A DNA stretch of 64,000 nt from Takashimella koratensis. Its lineage: Eukaryota > Basidiomycota > Tremellomycetes > Trichosporonales > Tetragoniomycetaceae. Location: positions 124,001-188,000 of the forward strand of contig BCKT01000009.1 of assembly GCA_003116875.1 (NCBI GenBank), written 5' to 3'. Every line of letters begins with the position of its first letter. Within the stretch, counting starts at the first letter, position 1. Both the position numbers and the translations under genes were made by a program. Below are positions 46,013 through 56,186 of the stretch, piece by piece. The notes below the pieces were generated by a model. The model was not told the origin of the DNA and made no database searches. It saw only the letters and a list, made by a program, of their open reading frames with translations.

Positions 46013-47168
46013 ATGCGCGTCGTTATCCAAAGAGTCAAGAAGGCTTCAATCACCAGTGAGTGTTCATACGAAACAAAGTAGAGTCGGTGCTGATCTGGGG
46101 TAGTTGGTGACGACCAGATCGCGTCGATTGGGAAAGGTCTGCTCCTCCTCGTCGGTATTGAGAAAGGTAGGTCCATTGTACCCGTACATCTACCAAACAT
46201 AGCTGCAGCCTGTGTGAGGATTGATGGAGAGTGGTTGGAGAGGGTTAGCTGACCAAGTACAGGCGACGGAGACGTGGAGATTGCGAAACTCGCCAAGAAA
46301 GTATTGGGCGCCAGGTTATTCGATAATGAGGCTGGAGTGTTATGGGAGAAGAGCGTCAAGGATGTCCAGGGTGAAGTGCTCTGTGGTGAGTGTGAGATAC
46401 GGGGGAGATGGAGGAATGCGGGAGGCGGGAGGCGGTGGGTGGTGGGTGGTTGCAAGAGAGATGGGGATATGGACTGCTGGGAGAGGTTGTGGGTGAAGTG
46501 GAAGAGAGTGGGCGGGAAGGGGAAATGCTGATGGAGCCCAGTGTCGCAGTTCACGTTGATGGCGACACTCGATAAGGGGACAAAGCCAAGTGAGTCCTCA
46601 CCTCACTGCTACTGGCGACGGTGGATTTCGCTAACCTTGGTTGTGCAGACTTCCGACCAGCGCTCGTAAGTGCCATGCTTCATCGACATGTCCAAGTCGA
46701 GTCTTGACCAGGTATCAATCAACCAGGCTCAGCAGCTGACTATAACCTCTTTGCTCGTATGCCAACCTTGCCAACCTTGCCAACCTCACCAACTTTACTC
46801 AACCTGCTCCTCCCTACCCACCTTCCCCATCTTTGCCTCAACCAGGGCCCAACCGAGGCGAAACCCATCTACGAAGCTTTCGTTACCAAAGTTCGCGCAG
46901 AATATAATACCGAGAAAGTCTCACAGGGGATCTTTGGATCCACATGCGATGTGATGTTGGTCAATGACGTGAGTAAGGGTCTGGGATTGGAGGGGAAGAA
47001 GATGAAGTTGAAGTTGAAGATAGAGATAGAGTTGAAGATGAAGATGAGGACGATGCTGACAAAACTCGCGAACAGGGTCCGACGACTATTCTGTACGACA
47101 CAACTGTTCCGACTTCGTCCGCTGCTTCGACCCCGGCGTCGACGAAACCGTCCACTCCGGCACCATAA
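46013..47168 (+). CDS. DTD1: D-aminoacyl-tRNA deacylase
   Basis: Hydrolyses D-amino acids mischarged on tRNA in the cytosol. ATG 46013 opens MRVVIQRVKKASIT, followed after a short intron by GDDQIASIGKGLLLLVGIEK. Then come GDVEIAKLAKKVLGARLFDN and GVLWEKSVKDVQGEVLC, and the catalytic SQFTLMATLDKGTKPDFRPA at 46545-46590 and beyond. The last core block is YNTEKVSQGIFGSTCDVMLV, then NDGPTTILYDT, in the position of the usual NxGPVT motif; the Val of GPVT is Thr here. The tail STPASTKPSTPAP ends at TAA 47166-47168. At least six introns. One of them (about 46678-46848) carries a GCCAACCTT 9-bp tandem repeat at 46758-46795. Confidence 0.92.
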
Positions 47169-48106
47169 GTCGAAAGGCTCTACGGAGAGGCGTCTTGCTG
47201 CGTGTCGTCTTTGGTGGGGGTTTTTGGACAGAGACGACATTGACGTCTCTCGTTGTCATGTCTGGGTGAGGGCGTTTCCAAGCTGGACATTGTGTCACCC
47301 ATAGTCCGAGTTCGACAAGCATAGGGCGTACTTGGATGCTGCGGGTAGTGGGTTAAACGCGTTACTGTTCTTCTTGATTTCTTAGGTATTGTATGTCCAT
47401 CTTCATCGCAAGGATAATAGGGAAGACAATCATAGCAGGCAGGACAAGTAGAGTGACGAGAACACCATGCATGCATCTTTGACCAAACTCACCCTGTTCC
47501 ACCCTGGACAACAGATACGCTTTCCGGATCTCACCGCCGTCAGAGCAGGTGTCGAGGTCGGTCTGCTGTGGACCAATGGACATCAACACCTTTTGTATCG
47601 TTGGTTTTAAAGGTCCACCGTGGGTGACCAGAGCGCCCACGAACCATCTTTCAGGAAGACCTCCACCTCCACCGTCCACGTTTCCGCCCCATGACGCACG
47701 TCGGCCAGTGAATTAACCTCCGAACCTGTCTGTCACCCCAGACCCACTCACCGCTCACGTCGACACCGAGGAGACCAAGGAGACCCGACTAGACCCTCGC
47801 TTGAGTCGAAGATTTCGAGATCTAGTGCACGAGGGCAATCGACCTCGGACCCCGGATCTGGCCGCGTCTGTTATCGATACTTGTCAACAACGTACACCAT
47901 CATCGCCGAGCAACACGCTCGGCGTCGGGGTATGATCACAACCACCTCGTTTAACCACACACACACACTCACACAACGGTGCAACGTATATAAACCACCT
48001 TGCATACACCTCACCTCACAGCAACCAACCCAATTCCCCCTCCTCAACCACACCGCCTACCTTCACCACACCCAGCTATATTCATACATACATACAACCC
48101 AGTACC
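47169..48106. other. Intergenic region with lactonase promoter
   Basis: A minus frame at 47362-47679 includes a hydrophobic stretch (VLVTLLVLPAMIVFPIILAM), but I could not find a credible gene model. The right part is the promoter of the metallo-beta-lactamase gene, with CACACA tracts at about 47957-47973. Confidence 0.4.
47987..47994 (+). promoter_or_regulatory. TATA box of the metallo-beta-lactamase gene
   Basis: TATATAAA about 113 bp upstream of the ATG at 48107, followed by a C-rich leader. Confidence 0.7.
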
Positions 48107-49497
48107 ATGACGACCACTACGACGCTCGTTCCCGCTCAGCCGATCCCGGCGCTCAAAGTCCCTCCTTCCTCAACTACCGTGGACGTTCGAGTCATCGACA
48201 CGTAAGTTCTTCCCCAACCTCCACTCCTCTCCTTCCCCTTACTCCTTACACATCCTCGATCCAATCCTACCTCGCCATTGCTCATCCCGACCAACCCACT
48301 AAACCCACCAGCACGTCCCGCATCCACCTCCCTGCGGCCCGGTTCCTCTCCCCGGCCGTACGAGGCCACGACGACCTCGACTGCGTGGCTTTCTCGTTCC
48401 TCATCACTCACCCTCCAACGGGAAAGCATTACCTCTTCGACCTTGGTGTGCGCAAGGACTTTGATGGGATCCCCCCGGCGATGTACAGTCGACTCAAGTA
48501 GGTCCCGAAGATGGTGGCTTACGTTGTTCTATCCCTTCCTACGCTCTCCAACTCTCCCTCTCAATCCCTCTCACTCTCCCTACTCTCTCTCCTACTCTCC
48601 CCACTCGCCCTCATACTCCCTCTTACTCCCTCTACCGAGTCTCATTCTGGCCCCGTCCAACTTTTGCCCCATTGTCTTGTTCTTTCTGACCCAGTCAGGG
48701 ACATGTGCACCGTCGACACCGAGAAGAACGTGGACGAGATCCTCTCTGACGACACTGTCCTCAACATCAAACCTGCCGACATCACCGCCGTCATCTGGTC
48801 TCACGGCCACTTTGACCACACCGGCGACATGTCCACCTTCCCCTCCTCTGTCGGCCTTGTCGTGGGCGACGGACTCCGTGACGCCCTCCTCCCTGGGTAC
48901 CCGGAAGACCCCAACGGCCAAGTCTACACCTCTGACTTTGACCGCCCAGTCACCGACATCACTTTTACCCCTACTCTCCAAATCGCGGGTGTCCCGGCTT
49001 TCGACTTTTTCGGCGACGGGTCGTTTTACCTCATTTCCCTCCCCGGCCACGCACCGGGCCACATGGGCGGACTCGCACGGGTCACTGCCGATCCACCGTC
49101 TTTCGTCCTCATGGGCGGAGACACGACGCACCATGGCGCAGAATTCAGACCGTCACCTTACCTCCCCCTTCCCACCTCCATCTCCCCGAGTCCTCTGCCT
49201 CACCGCCACGCCTCCGTCTGTCCCGGGGACCTCTTCCTCCCATGTCACCGTGACCACAAGGCCGACAAGCCGTACTATGACGCTGTCCTCTACGCCGACA
49301 AGGCCCTCAACGACCAGAGCCGCGATTTTCTCGAGGTCTTCGACGCAAGCGACGATGTCCTCGTGGTGATTGCGCACGACTCGACACTCGTCGATAAGAT
49401 GCCACTGTTCCCTGACTCGGTCAACGGGTGGAAGAAGACAAACCTCAAGCAGGAAACGAGGTGGTCGTTCCTTGCCGACTTTGACAAGGCCATCTAA
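48107..49497 (+). CDS. Metallo-beta-lactamase-fold hydrolase, lactonase-like
   Basis: Predicted zinc hydrolase resembling N-acyl-homoserine-lactone lactonases of the MBL superfamily. Three exons: 48107-48200, 48312-48500 approximately, and from about 48701. The junction codons give IDTTSRIH and SRLKDMCTVD. The metal ligands are all visible: SHGHFDHTGD (HxHxDH), then LPGHAPGHMGG (third His), GGDTTHHGAEF (bridging Asp) and VVIAHDSTLVD (last His). The N-terminal strand HYLFDLGVRKDFDGIPPAMY is typical of this branch. No signal peptide, so likely cytosolic. The start fits a TATA box 113 bp upstream. The true substrate could be any lactone or ester. The fungal AHL-lactonase name is a family-level inference. 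Confidence 0.85.
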
Positions 49498-49767
49498 GAC
49501 GAAGCCGTGGAAGGAGGTATAAGACACGGATACTGAAACAAGGGACGTAAGAGTAAGAGACGTAGGAGCACGCACATGAGATTCACATCCATATTTATTA
49601 CGACGAGAGGCACGACTTGATAGCATGAACCTGATATATACCATTTCACGTTCTCCACCAGTGATCCATTTCACACTCAAAGACTCAATCCCTACTTCAT
49701 CCACGAACTCACACAGTCACTGATCCCATGGAAACGACCCTTGCCTGCAACACCTACGTCGGGCGGC

Positions 49768-51580
49768 TTAGAGAATGTACTGGAAGTCGGGGTTCTCAAA
49801 GTCGGTTTGGTCCTCGTACGCTAACAGTCAGCACCATCCTCAGCCTTAGAAGCTCACCATGCTGGTTGACCATGTCTGCATCCTGGGCCAAGGTCTTGGC
49901 GTAGGCCTATATGATCCCTCCGTCAGCTCACGCCTTGTAGCTCCTGTGGCCCGAACTCACCGTCGCTTGCTCGACAGTCATGATCGACATATCCTGGACT
50001 TGAGCCACACGACCTGCAGCCTCGCGGCGTTTCTCTTGACGACGGTTCAAGAGGCGCAAGTAGCCGCCCATGAGGATGATGAGGACGAACAAGGCGCACC
50101 AGCATCCAATGTCGACGTAGAGACCGGTGTGGTAGTATGGCGCCTCGCTGGAGAGGTCTGTGGCGGATCAGTATTATGGACAGGCGCTGAATGCTTAAAA
50201 AAGACGGGCACTTACAGACTTGCGGACCCGCGGTGTTCCCGGCACACTGAGAATGTCAGTCAATGTGCTGTGAGAGTCGAGAATAAACTAACCTGGAAGA
50301 TGAACATGATACCGCCAACAACACGTTGCTTGGTAGTACCCGCGGCATTGGAGTTGGCCCACGAATAAAGAAGAGGCTGGATAGCAGAGTACTGCATGAC
50401 GATATAGTAGGCGCCGAGCAGTGCGTGAGGGTTAGATCGGGGGATGTAGATATCGGCAATAGCCCCCGCGATGGGGAGGAGAGTAATGAACCTGTGGTCG
50501 ACATCAGACTGGCTCAAGGGATATAGAGAAAAATGAAGAAATGGAGATCTGGGGCGGAGAAACTCACGCGACAACAGGGAAACGAAGGTTGATCTTTTGG
50601 ATCACATAGGTGCCTGCGAGAAGAACACAACCTTGTGCGAAACTAACGGGAATCTGGAATAAGATTGTCTGGAACGAGTTGAACCCGAAACCTTTGGTCT
50701 GTAAAATATCAAAGGCATCAGTGATCTGTCTGCGGGCAAAATGACGTGAGAAGTGGAGGAAAGTCGTAGCGTAGAAGGGTAACTCACGATGAGACCGCCG
50801 AATGCACCGATACCGGATGAAGGGATGGCAGCGAGCATGAGCATGAGACCCCACATCCAGGTCTTGGGGTCGAGCAGGGCCTCCTTGACTTGGGAGTTCT
50901 TCCACACACTGGCACAGGAGTCAGTCACGGTCGCTTTTCTCAACTCGGTAGTAGGCCTTCAGGGAAAAACCTCGCCACTTACGAAGTCTTGGTACCGGTG
51001 TTGTTGGCACGTAGACGCTCAACCGCAATGGCTTTCTCACGAGGAGTGAGGAACCTTGCACTGTTAATGTCGTCGGGCATAAAGTAAGCCAGAACAGGGG
51101 CAAGGACGATCGTGATTGCGCCAAGGAAGAGGAAGATGCCTTGATAGGGCTTGATCCCGCTGTTGATGTGTCCAACACCGAACGCCACGAGGGGTCCAAA
51201 CTGTTGCTCAGTCAATGACCGCTCAGACACAATGTAAGAGACATCTTTGAGTGAAACTAGAAAAGACACTTACGAGACCGGCAATGGCGCTGGATAAGAG
51301 CCAGAAAGTGTTCCTTGTCGTCTGTTCACGACGACGCCAGAAGAGTTGTACCACCGCAATAAAAGTGGGACTGACGGTAGCCTCGAAGGCACCAACGAGC
51401 GCACGGGAGATGACAAGGCCCGTAAAGTTGGTAGCGGCGGCCATGCAGATCACGCAGATACCCCCTGAGTTGTATTTGTTAACAAAATGTGAAGACAGGG
51501 AACGTGGCGGATGTGGAACGGTGGTGGGGGGGGGGGGNNNNNNNNNNNNNNNNNNNNNNNNNNNNNNNNNNNNNNNNNAA

Positions 51581-51611
<31 letters not shown>

Positions 51612-52334
51612 GACAAGGTGGGCGCGGCCATTTGTGGGGGGCCTAACTCACAGGCAAGGACGTTGGCTGTCACCCATTTACCCAGGGGAAGCTTGACGAG
51701 CGCGTACGAGGAGATTGGCTGGCAGATGAGCTGGGCAAGATAGATTACCGAGGTCTGTGGCCTGTCAGAGGGTGTAAAGAGTGGTTCAAGAAAGAGGATC
51801 ACTCGCCAGCCATGCATACTGGGTCCCAACGAGGTGAGTGTCCGCCTGCAGGCTGCGCAAGAAGGTCAGTGGACGTGAGCAGAATGAGAGAACAGAAGGT
51901 CTCAGGTGTTGAGGTGGTGGACTTACTCGAAAACGGCACCGTATGAGACGGCATTTTTGTCGAGGTGGGTAAGAGTGTAAATAATCATCATCGGCGCTGA
52001 AGGGGGGAGGGAGGGCATATTGTGAGCTCGTGCTTCAACAAACCTTTCTAAGCCCATGAGGTGCCCCGCGAGTACATGGATCGTTGTGGGTTTTGTCTTC
52101 AAAGAAGGTGTTTCTCTCCCCATGTCTGGAAAGGCGCAAGTGCCACTCACGCAAAACCCATCGATCAATCTTGGCCAAGACCTTGCGATCTTCTTCAATA
52201 GTGTACTCGACAGGGCCGACTTCCTGAAGAATCGCGACCGAATCGTCTACCGCGTCTGCGCCGCGGTGGGCGAGCGGGGCAGGCGCAATCTCCGAGTGCT
52301 GGACCTCGATGTCTTTGTCCTCTGATGATGCCAT
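49768..52334 (-). CDS. MFS transporter, Dal5-like anion:cation symporter family
   Basis: Plasma-membrane major facilitator. ATG 52334 opens MASSEDKDIEVQHSEIAPAP, a cytosolic N-terminus. The first helix region carries IIYTLTHLDKNAVSYGAVFE, the family's conserved LDK.N..YA-like motif. Further helices follow: SVIYLAQLICQPISSYALVK with LPLGKW; ALVGAFEATVSPTFIAVVQL with FWRRREQ (the loop motif); YQGIFLFLGAITIVLAPVLA; and FLTPREKAIAVERLRANNTG (central loop). Then come MWGLMLMLAAIPSSGIGAFG and HALLGAYYIVMQYSAIQPLL. The C-tail ends ENPDFQYIL with TAA at 49768. About ten introns; one contains the poly-G/N gap at 51526-51610. It is divergent from the GH105 gene, suggesting joint use of a substrate. The substrate is unknown. 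Confidence 0.88.
51526..51610. other. Poly-G tract with 41-N gap in an MFS intron
   Basis: Twelve G, N at 51538-51578, AA, then thirty G. The coding sequence on the minus strand is intact on both sides, so the gap lies in an intron. Confidence 0.9.
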
Positions 52335-53095
52335 GGTGATTGAAAAAATTACTACGAGAAGGAGTAAAGCTTGGGAGAGAACGAACACACAGGCGGGGGG
52401 AAGAAAACGCTGATGTATTAGGCGTTCACAACGGCTAAATAGTGGGCGGGGAAAGAGGGACCCCTCATCGTTCTTACCACACCAAACACAACCAGCAGAC
52501 CCTCATTCGCTCAAAAGTCTTGGCAAGCTATCGAGTCGCCGTGATCAGGCTACATCCGAGTGCCAAGACTTCGCGGGGCGCAGGAAGGCCCCACGGAGCG
52601 AGCGGCCCGCGGAGGTCAGTCGGGATTGGGATGTGGGGTTTTAACCTCTCTCAATTGACCGTGCAGGCATAAGGCAATCACTTTGGACCCTAAAGTCCAT
52701 GATCCAGTACGCAGAAGCCCGAGAGGAGAACTAGTTTAGAGGGTGGAGGGGTCAGCGGACCTCTCCGTTACCGAGAGTTTGAAGAAGAAGTCTACAGCCG
52801 AACCAGTTCCGAACCTCTGGTTTCCCGCGCTATTGGTGCGTCGGAGGTCGCCGTGAAAAATGTGGCTATTTCGGGATTCAACCCGATATTCCTCGGCATT
52901 TAACCACTTCTAACCGGCGGGCCGTCGCTTTCCGGTGCTCCCCGGCCATGCGTTCCGTTATACGGACAAGCATCGACTCTGAAACGAAACGAGACAACTT
53001 GTACTTTGCTTCCAGTCCAAACTCAACAGACTGAAAGCGACGACTGAACAACGGAAGCTGAACATTACTCAACCGCGACAAACACTGAACCAAAG
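52335..53095. promoter_or_regulatory. Divergent promoter of MFS transporter and GH105 genes
   Basis: About 760 bp between the two start codons. Two CGGCGGGC/CCGCGGAGG-like GC words occur at about 52604-52615 and 52915-52923. AACCGGCGG and TTCGGGATTCAACCCGA are present, the latter an imperfect inverted repeat at about 52868-52885. Shared regulation is inferred from the layout only. Confidence 0.45.
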
Positions 53096-54962
53096 ATGCC
53101 CGCTAGCTACCTCTCCGAAGAGCTCAAATATGAACAGGTCGATGAACTTGTGGAGAAAATCACCGACGCCCTGACCAAGCTCGAGGACAAGACGGGCAAG
53201 TACACCTACAAGAGTGAGTAGAGTCGGGTTGCAATGAGAACAGCGCTTGAGCGTGTCTCCGCGGTGACACGTTAGAACCTTGGGATTGAAGATTGTCGGC
53301 GGCTTGGAACATGAGGGTCGGGCAAGGCGAACAGACCTACAGAACGGGAAGGGGAAAGGGGTAGAGGAGGGCGGCAGGGTCTGCGTGTGTACCAGGCACT
53401 GCAGCTGGTGACACCCAGACCTTGCGGTACAACAAAAGGTGCAAGCTGACAACAATCAGTCGCGGATGGACGTACTATCGACACAAACTCCTGGAACTTT
53501 TGGGAGTGGGCTCAGGCTATCGGTACGTGAGATGTACGACCATTAAGAGATCTGTACTGATCCCTGGGCAGGACTCAATGGGCTTTTCAACGTGAGCTCA
53601 GCCTTTCTCAAGGCAACGACCAGGGCGGTTTCACTAACACTCCGGTCCCCAGTACTACATGTTGTCGTCATCTTCCGACCCCAAATCGGCCCAAGCTGCG
53701 CGTACACTTGACATCATCAAGACGTGGTACACTGCCCGGGCCAAGGAAGGCGGCACGACCAAGAACATCAACTCTATGGCGGTTTTGTACACCCTCGCGT
53801 GCCTTGTCGAGCTTGACGAAACCCGCCCGATCTTTGACGAGGCTGAGAGAAAGCTGTACAACGGATGGGTCGACGAGTGGGCAGAGTGGGTCATGAATGA
53901 GCTTCCCCGTGAGTGGTCTGGAACTGGTTGGTGGGTCGGGATACAGGGCTGACGTGGAGTAGGAACGGAACAGGGATTGTTCCAGCACAGTAAGCCGAAT
54001 CGTCACAACTGTACTGACAACAGTCACTTTCCGCCTCGTGAACAAGAACCAGGTCTGGGACGACACCCTCATGATGACTGGTATGCCTCCGTCCCCTCTT
54101 TCAAGTAAACAGTGTCTCATAACCCACAGTCATTCCGCTCGCGAAAATCGGTATCTTGCGCAACCGCCCTAAATATGTCGAGGAAGGTGAGCCTGAGCAG
54201 TTCAGCTCAACCCATGCAAAACTATACTGAATCACCCATGACCCCAGCCAAGTTCCAATTCCTCATGCACTCGCAGTACCTGATGAACATCTGGAGTGGG
54301 CTTTGGACCCACGGGTACGAGTTTGACGGCAAGGGTGGTGGGCACAGTTTCGGTGGTAACCTTTGGGGCCGAGGGAACTGCTGGGTACGTTTTCTCCTAA
54401 TATTCCATCCCCACTGACAATTCCTAGATTACCCTCGCTATCCCGATGTTCCTCGACCTGGTCAAGATGTCGCCCGAGGACCCAGTGTACCGCTGCATCC
54501 ACTCGACACTTGTCCGACAGGTCGACGCCCTTCTCCCGCTTCAAGACCAAGAGACCGGACTCTGGCGCACCATCCTCAACGACGAGACGAGTTACGTCGA
54601 GACCAGCTGTACCGCGGGTTTCTCTGCAGGCATGATCATGGCTTGCCGCCTGGTGAGTAGAGGTGCACCTCCGCCCGGCACTCTCTTGAAATATTCGTTC
54701 GCCCACAGAAAGGCAGATTGCTAATACTGTTCAGGGCCTCCTCGACCGAGAAAAGTACCTCCCTTCCGCTATCAAGGGCCTCAAGGCATGTATCGCCCAG
54801 GTTCAGCCGGACGGCAAGGTCGGCCAAGTCTCCAAGGGCACCCCAGTCAGCTTCGACCCCGAGTTCTACAAGAACATTCCCATCCTCGCTGTCCCTTTCG
54901 GCCAGTCGCTGGTCATTGTTGCCCTTGCCGAGTGGCTCAGGCTCGAGCAGGCGTCCAAGTGA
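53096..54962 (+). CDS. GH105 unsaturated rhamnogalacturonyl hydrolase
   Basis: Predicted (alpha/alpha)6-barrel hydrolase that removes the 4,5-unsaturated uronic acid left by pectin or rhamnogalacturonan lyases. ATG 53096 opens MPASYLSEELKYEQVDELVE. Later exons give TIDTNSWNFWEWAQAIGLNG, ARTLDIIKTWYTARAKEGGT and KNINSMAVLYTLACLVELDE. Then comes the family block QFLMHSQYLMNIWSGLWTHG, GGGHSFGGNLWGRGNCWITL, where the conserved WxRGNxW signature and catalytic region fall. ETGLWRTILNDETSYVETSC and TAGFSAGMIMACRL follow. The last exon ends LAEWLRLEQASK with TGA at 54960-54962. About eight introns. There is no signal peptide, so it should act inside the cell after uptake of oligosaccharide, which fits the divergent transporter next door. 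Confidence 0.85.
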
Positions 54963-55057
54963 TTAGATATAGATTCACTCAACATGCATTCTTGGTCTAG
55001 CTGAGAGCAGGATTCGTGAAATAGGACTAGGTACAAGAACAGAGTTAGACAGATGGC

Positions 55058-56082
55058 CTACAAGGTGCGGAAGGCACGCTTCTCATCAGGAGTCTTGCCG
55101 AGCTCGTTGATAGTCCACTCCCACAGGTCCTCCTGCTTGACCGGGTCGTGCGAGTCGGGACTTGTCGTGTCCTCGGTGTAGACCTGGAAGTATTTCCCGT
55201 TGTTGTTGGCGTGGCTTAGCGCGAGGTCGGCGAGGCCTTTGCCCGACATGCTGAGGTAATAGACCCCCTGGACGCCAATGGCCCTCATGAACCACACAAA
55301 ATTGGGGAGGATGTATCCGACCAACAACTTGAAGGGCAGCGGAGCGTCTAGTCGCCGTCAGTGAAGAGCACGGTTGAAACAGGGCCTAAAAGAATGCCAC
55401 TCACTTCGAGACAGCCCAGAGCCCGGTGCAAAGCCTGGGTCAAAGGCCAGAACCGACCACTTCTTCCCCGCGGCCTCAGCCTTCTTTGCGAGTACATTGG
55501 AGAACATGGCGTTGGCGAGCTTGCTAGTAGGGTATCGAAGCATCCCGACGTTGAGCCTTGGGTCGGTCGACTTGGCGACCGACTCGGTATCGATCCAAGC
55601 CGGCTTGTGACCCTTGCCCTCCCACTTGTGGGTACCGGAGGTGACGAAGATGATATTGCAGTCGTCGGTGAGGAGGTGGCGCTCGTTCAATAGGAAGAAG
55701 AGGAGCGCGTGGCCTAGGTGGTTGGCGGAGAAGACTCGTTCGAAGCCCTCGGGAGTAAAAGTCGGGGCACCAGCAGCGCCAGCCATGCCGGCGTTGCAGA
55801 CGAGAGCGGAGAGCGGGGGGTATTCCCAGGTCGAAACGAGGTCGCGGATGTTGTCGCGGGAAAGCAGGTCGAGCTCCTTGTAAATGACGTTGGAAGGGAA
55901 TTCGACAACCGGCGGGGTCTGTGCCAAGAGTCAGCGTTGGCGTGGCGAGGAGGGGAGAGATGACTTACCCGGCTTGCAACAATCAATAAGATATCAGGAC
56001 GCGCGGCGGCGAGGGCTGTGGTGCAGTGTTGTCCCACGCCGCTGCTGGCACCGGTCACCAAGATGGATTGAGTGTAGGGCAT
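55058..56082 (-). CDS. Short-chain dehydrogenase/reductase
   Basis: NAD(P)-dependent Rossmann-fold oxidoreductase. ATG 56082 opens MPYTQSILVTGASSGVGQHC, with the TGxxxGxG cofactor motif. After an intron at about 55920-55970 come ELDLLSRDNIRDLV, the NAG motif in ALVCNAGMAGAAGAP, FSANHLGHALLFFLLNERHL and NIIFVTSGTHKWEGKGHKPA. The catalytic Tyr-Lys pair is in MLRYPTSKLANAMFSNVLAK. The second intron is at about 55350-55403. The C-terminal part has NFVWFMRAIGVQGVYYLSMS and ends KTPDEKRAFRTL with TAG at 55058-55060. It resembles the retinol-dehydrogenase/WW-oxidoreductase-like fungal SDRs. It ends 95 bp from the GH105 stop (convergent), so a role in the same sugar-acid pathway is possible but unproven. 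A minus-strand TATAAAAAG lies about 96-104 bp upstream. Confidence 0.85.
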
Positions 56083-56177
56083 GATACTGAGGTTACGACA
56101 AGAGGATTGGAGCTTTGAGGCGCGGCGAAGAGGTTGTGAAAGTCGTGTTGATGAGCTTCAAGGTGTTGAGGCAGTAG

Positions 56178-56186
56178 CTTTTTATA
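56178..56186 (-). promoter_or_regulatory. TATA box of the short-chain dehydrogenase gene
   Basis: TATAAAAAG on the minus strand, 96-104 bp upstream of ATG 56082. Confidence 0.6.

Noticed and set aside
47362..47679. Minus frame with a hydrophobic segment as a small membrane protein
   Set aside because: No credible start, upstream frames conflict, and no similarity recognised.
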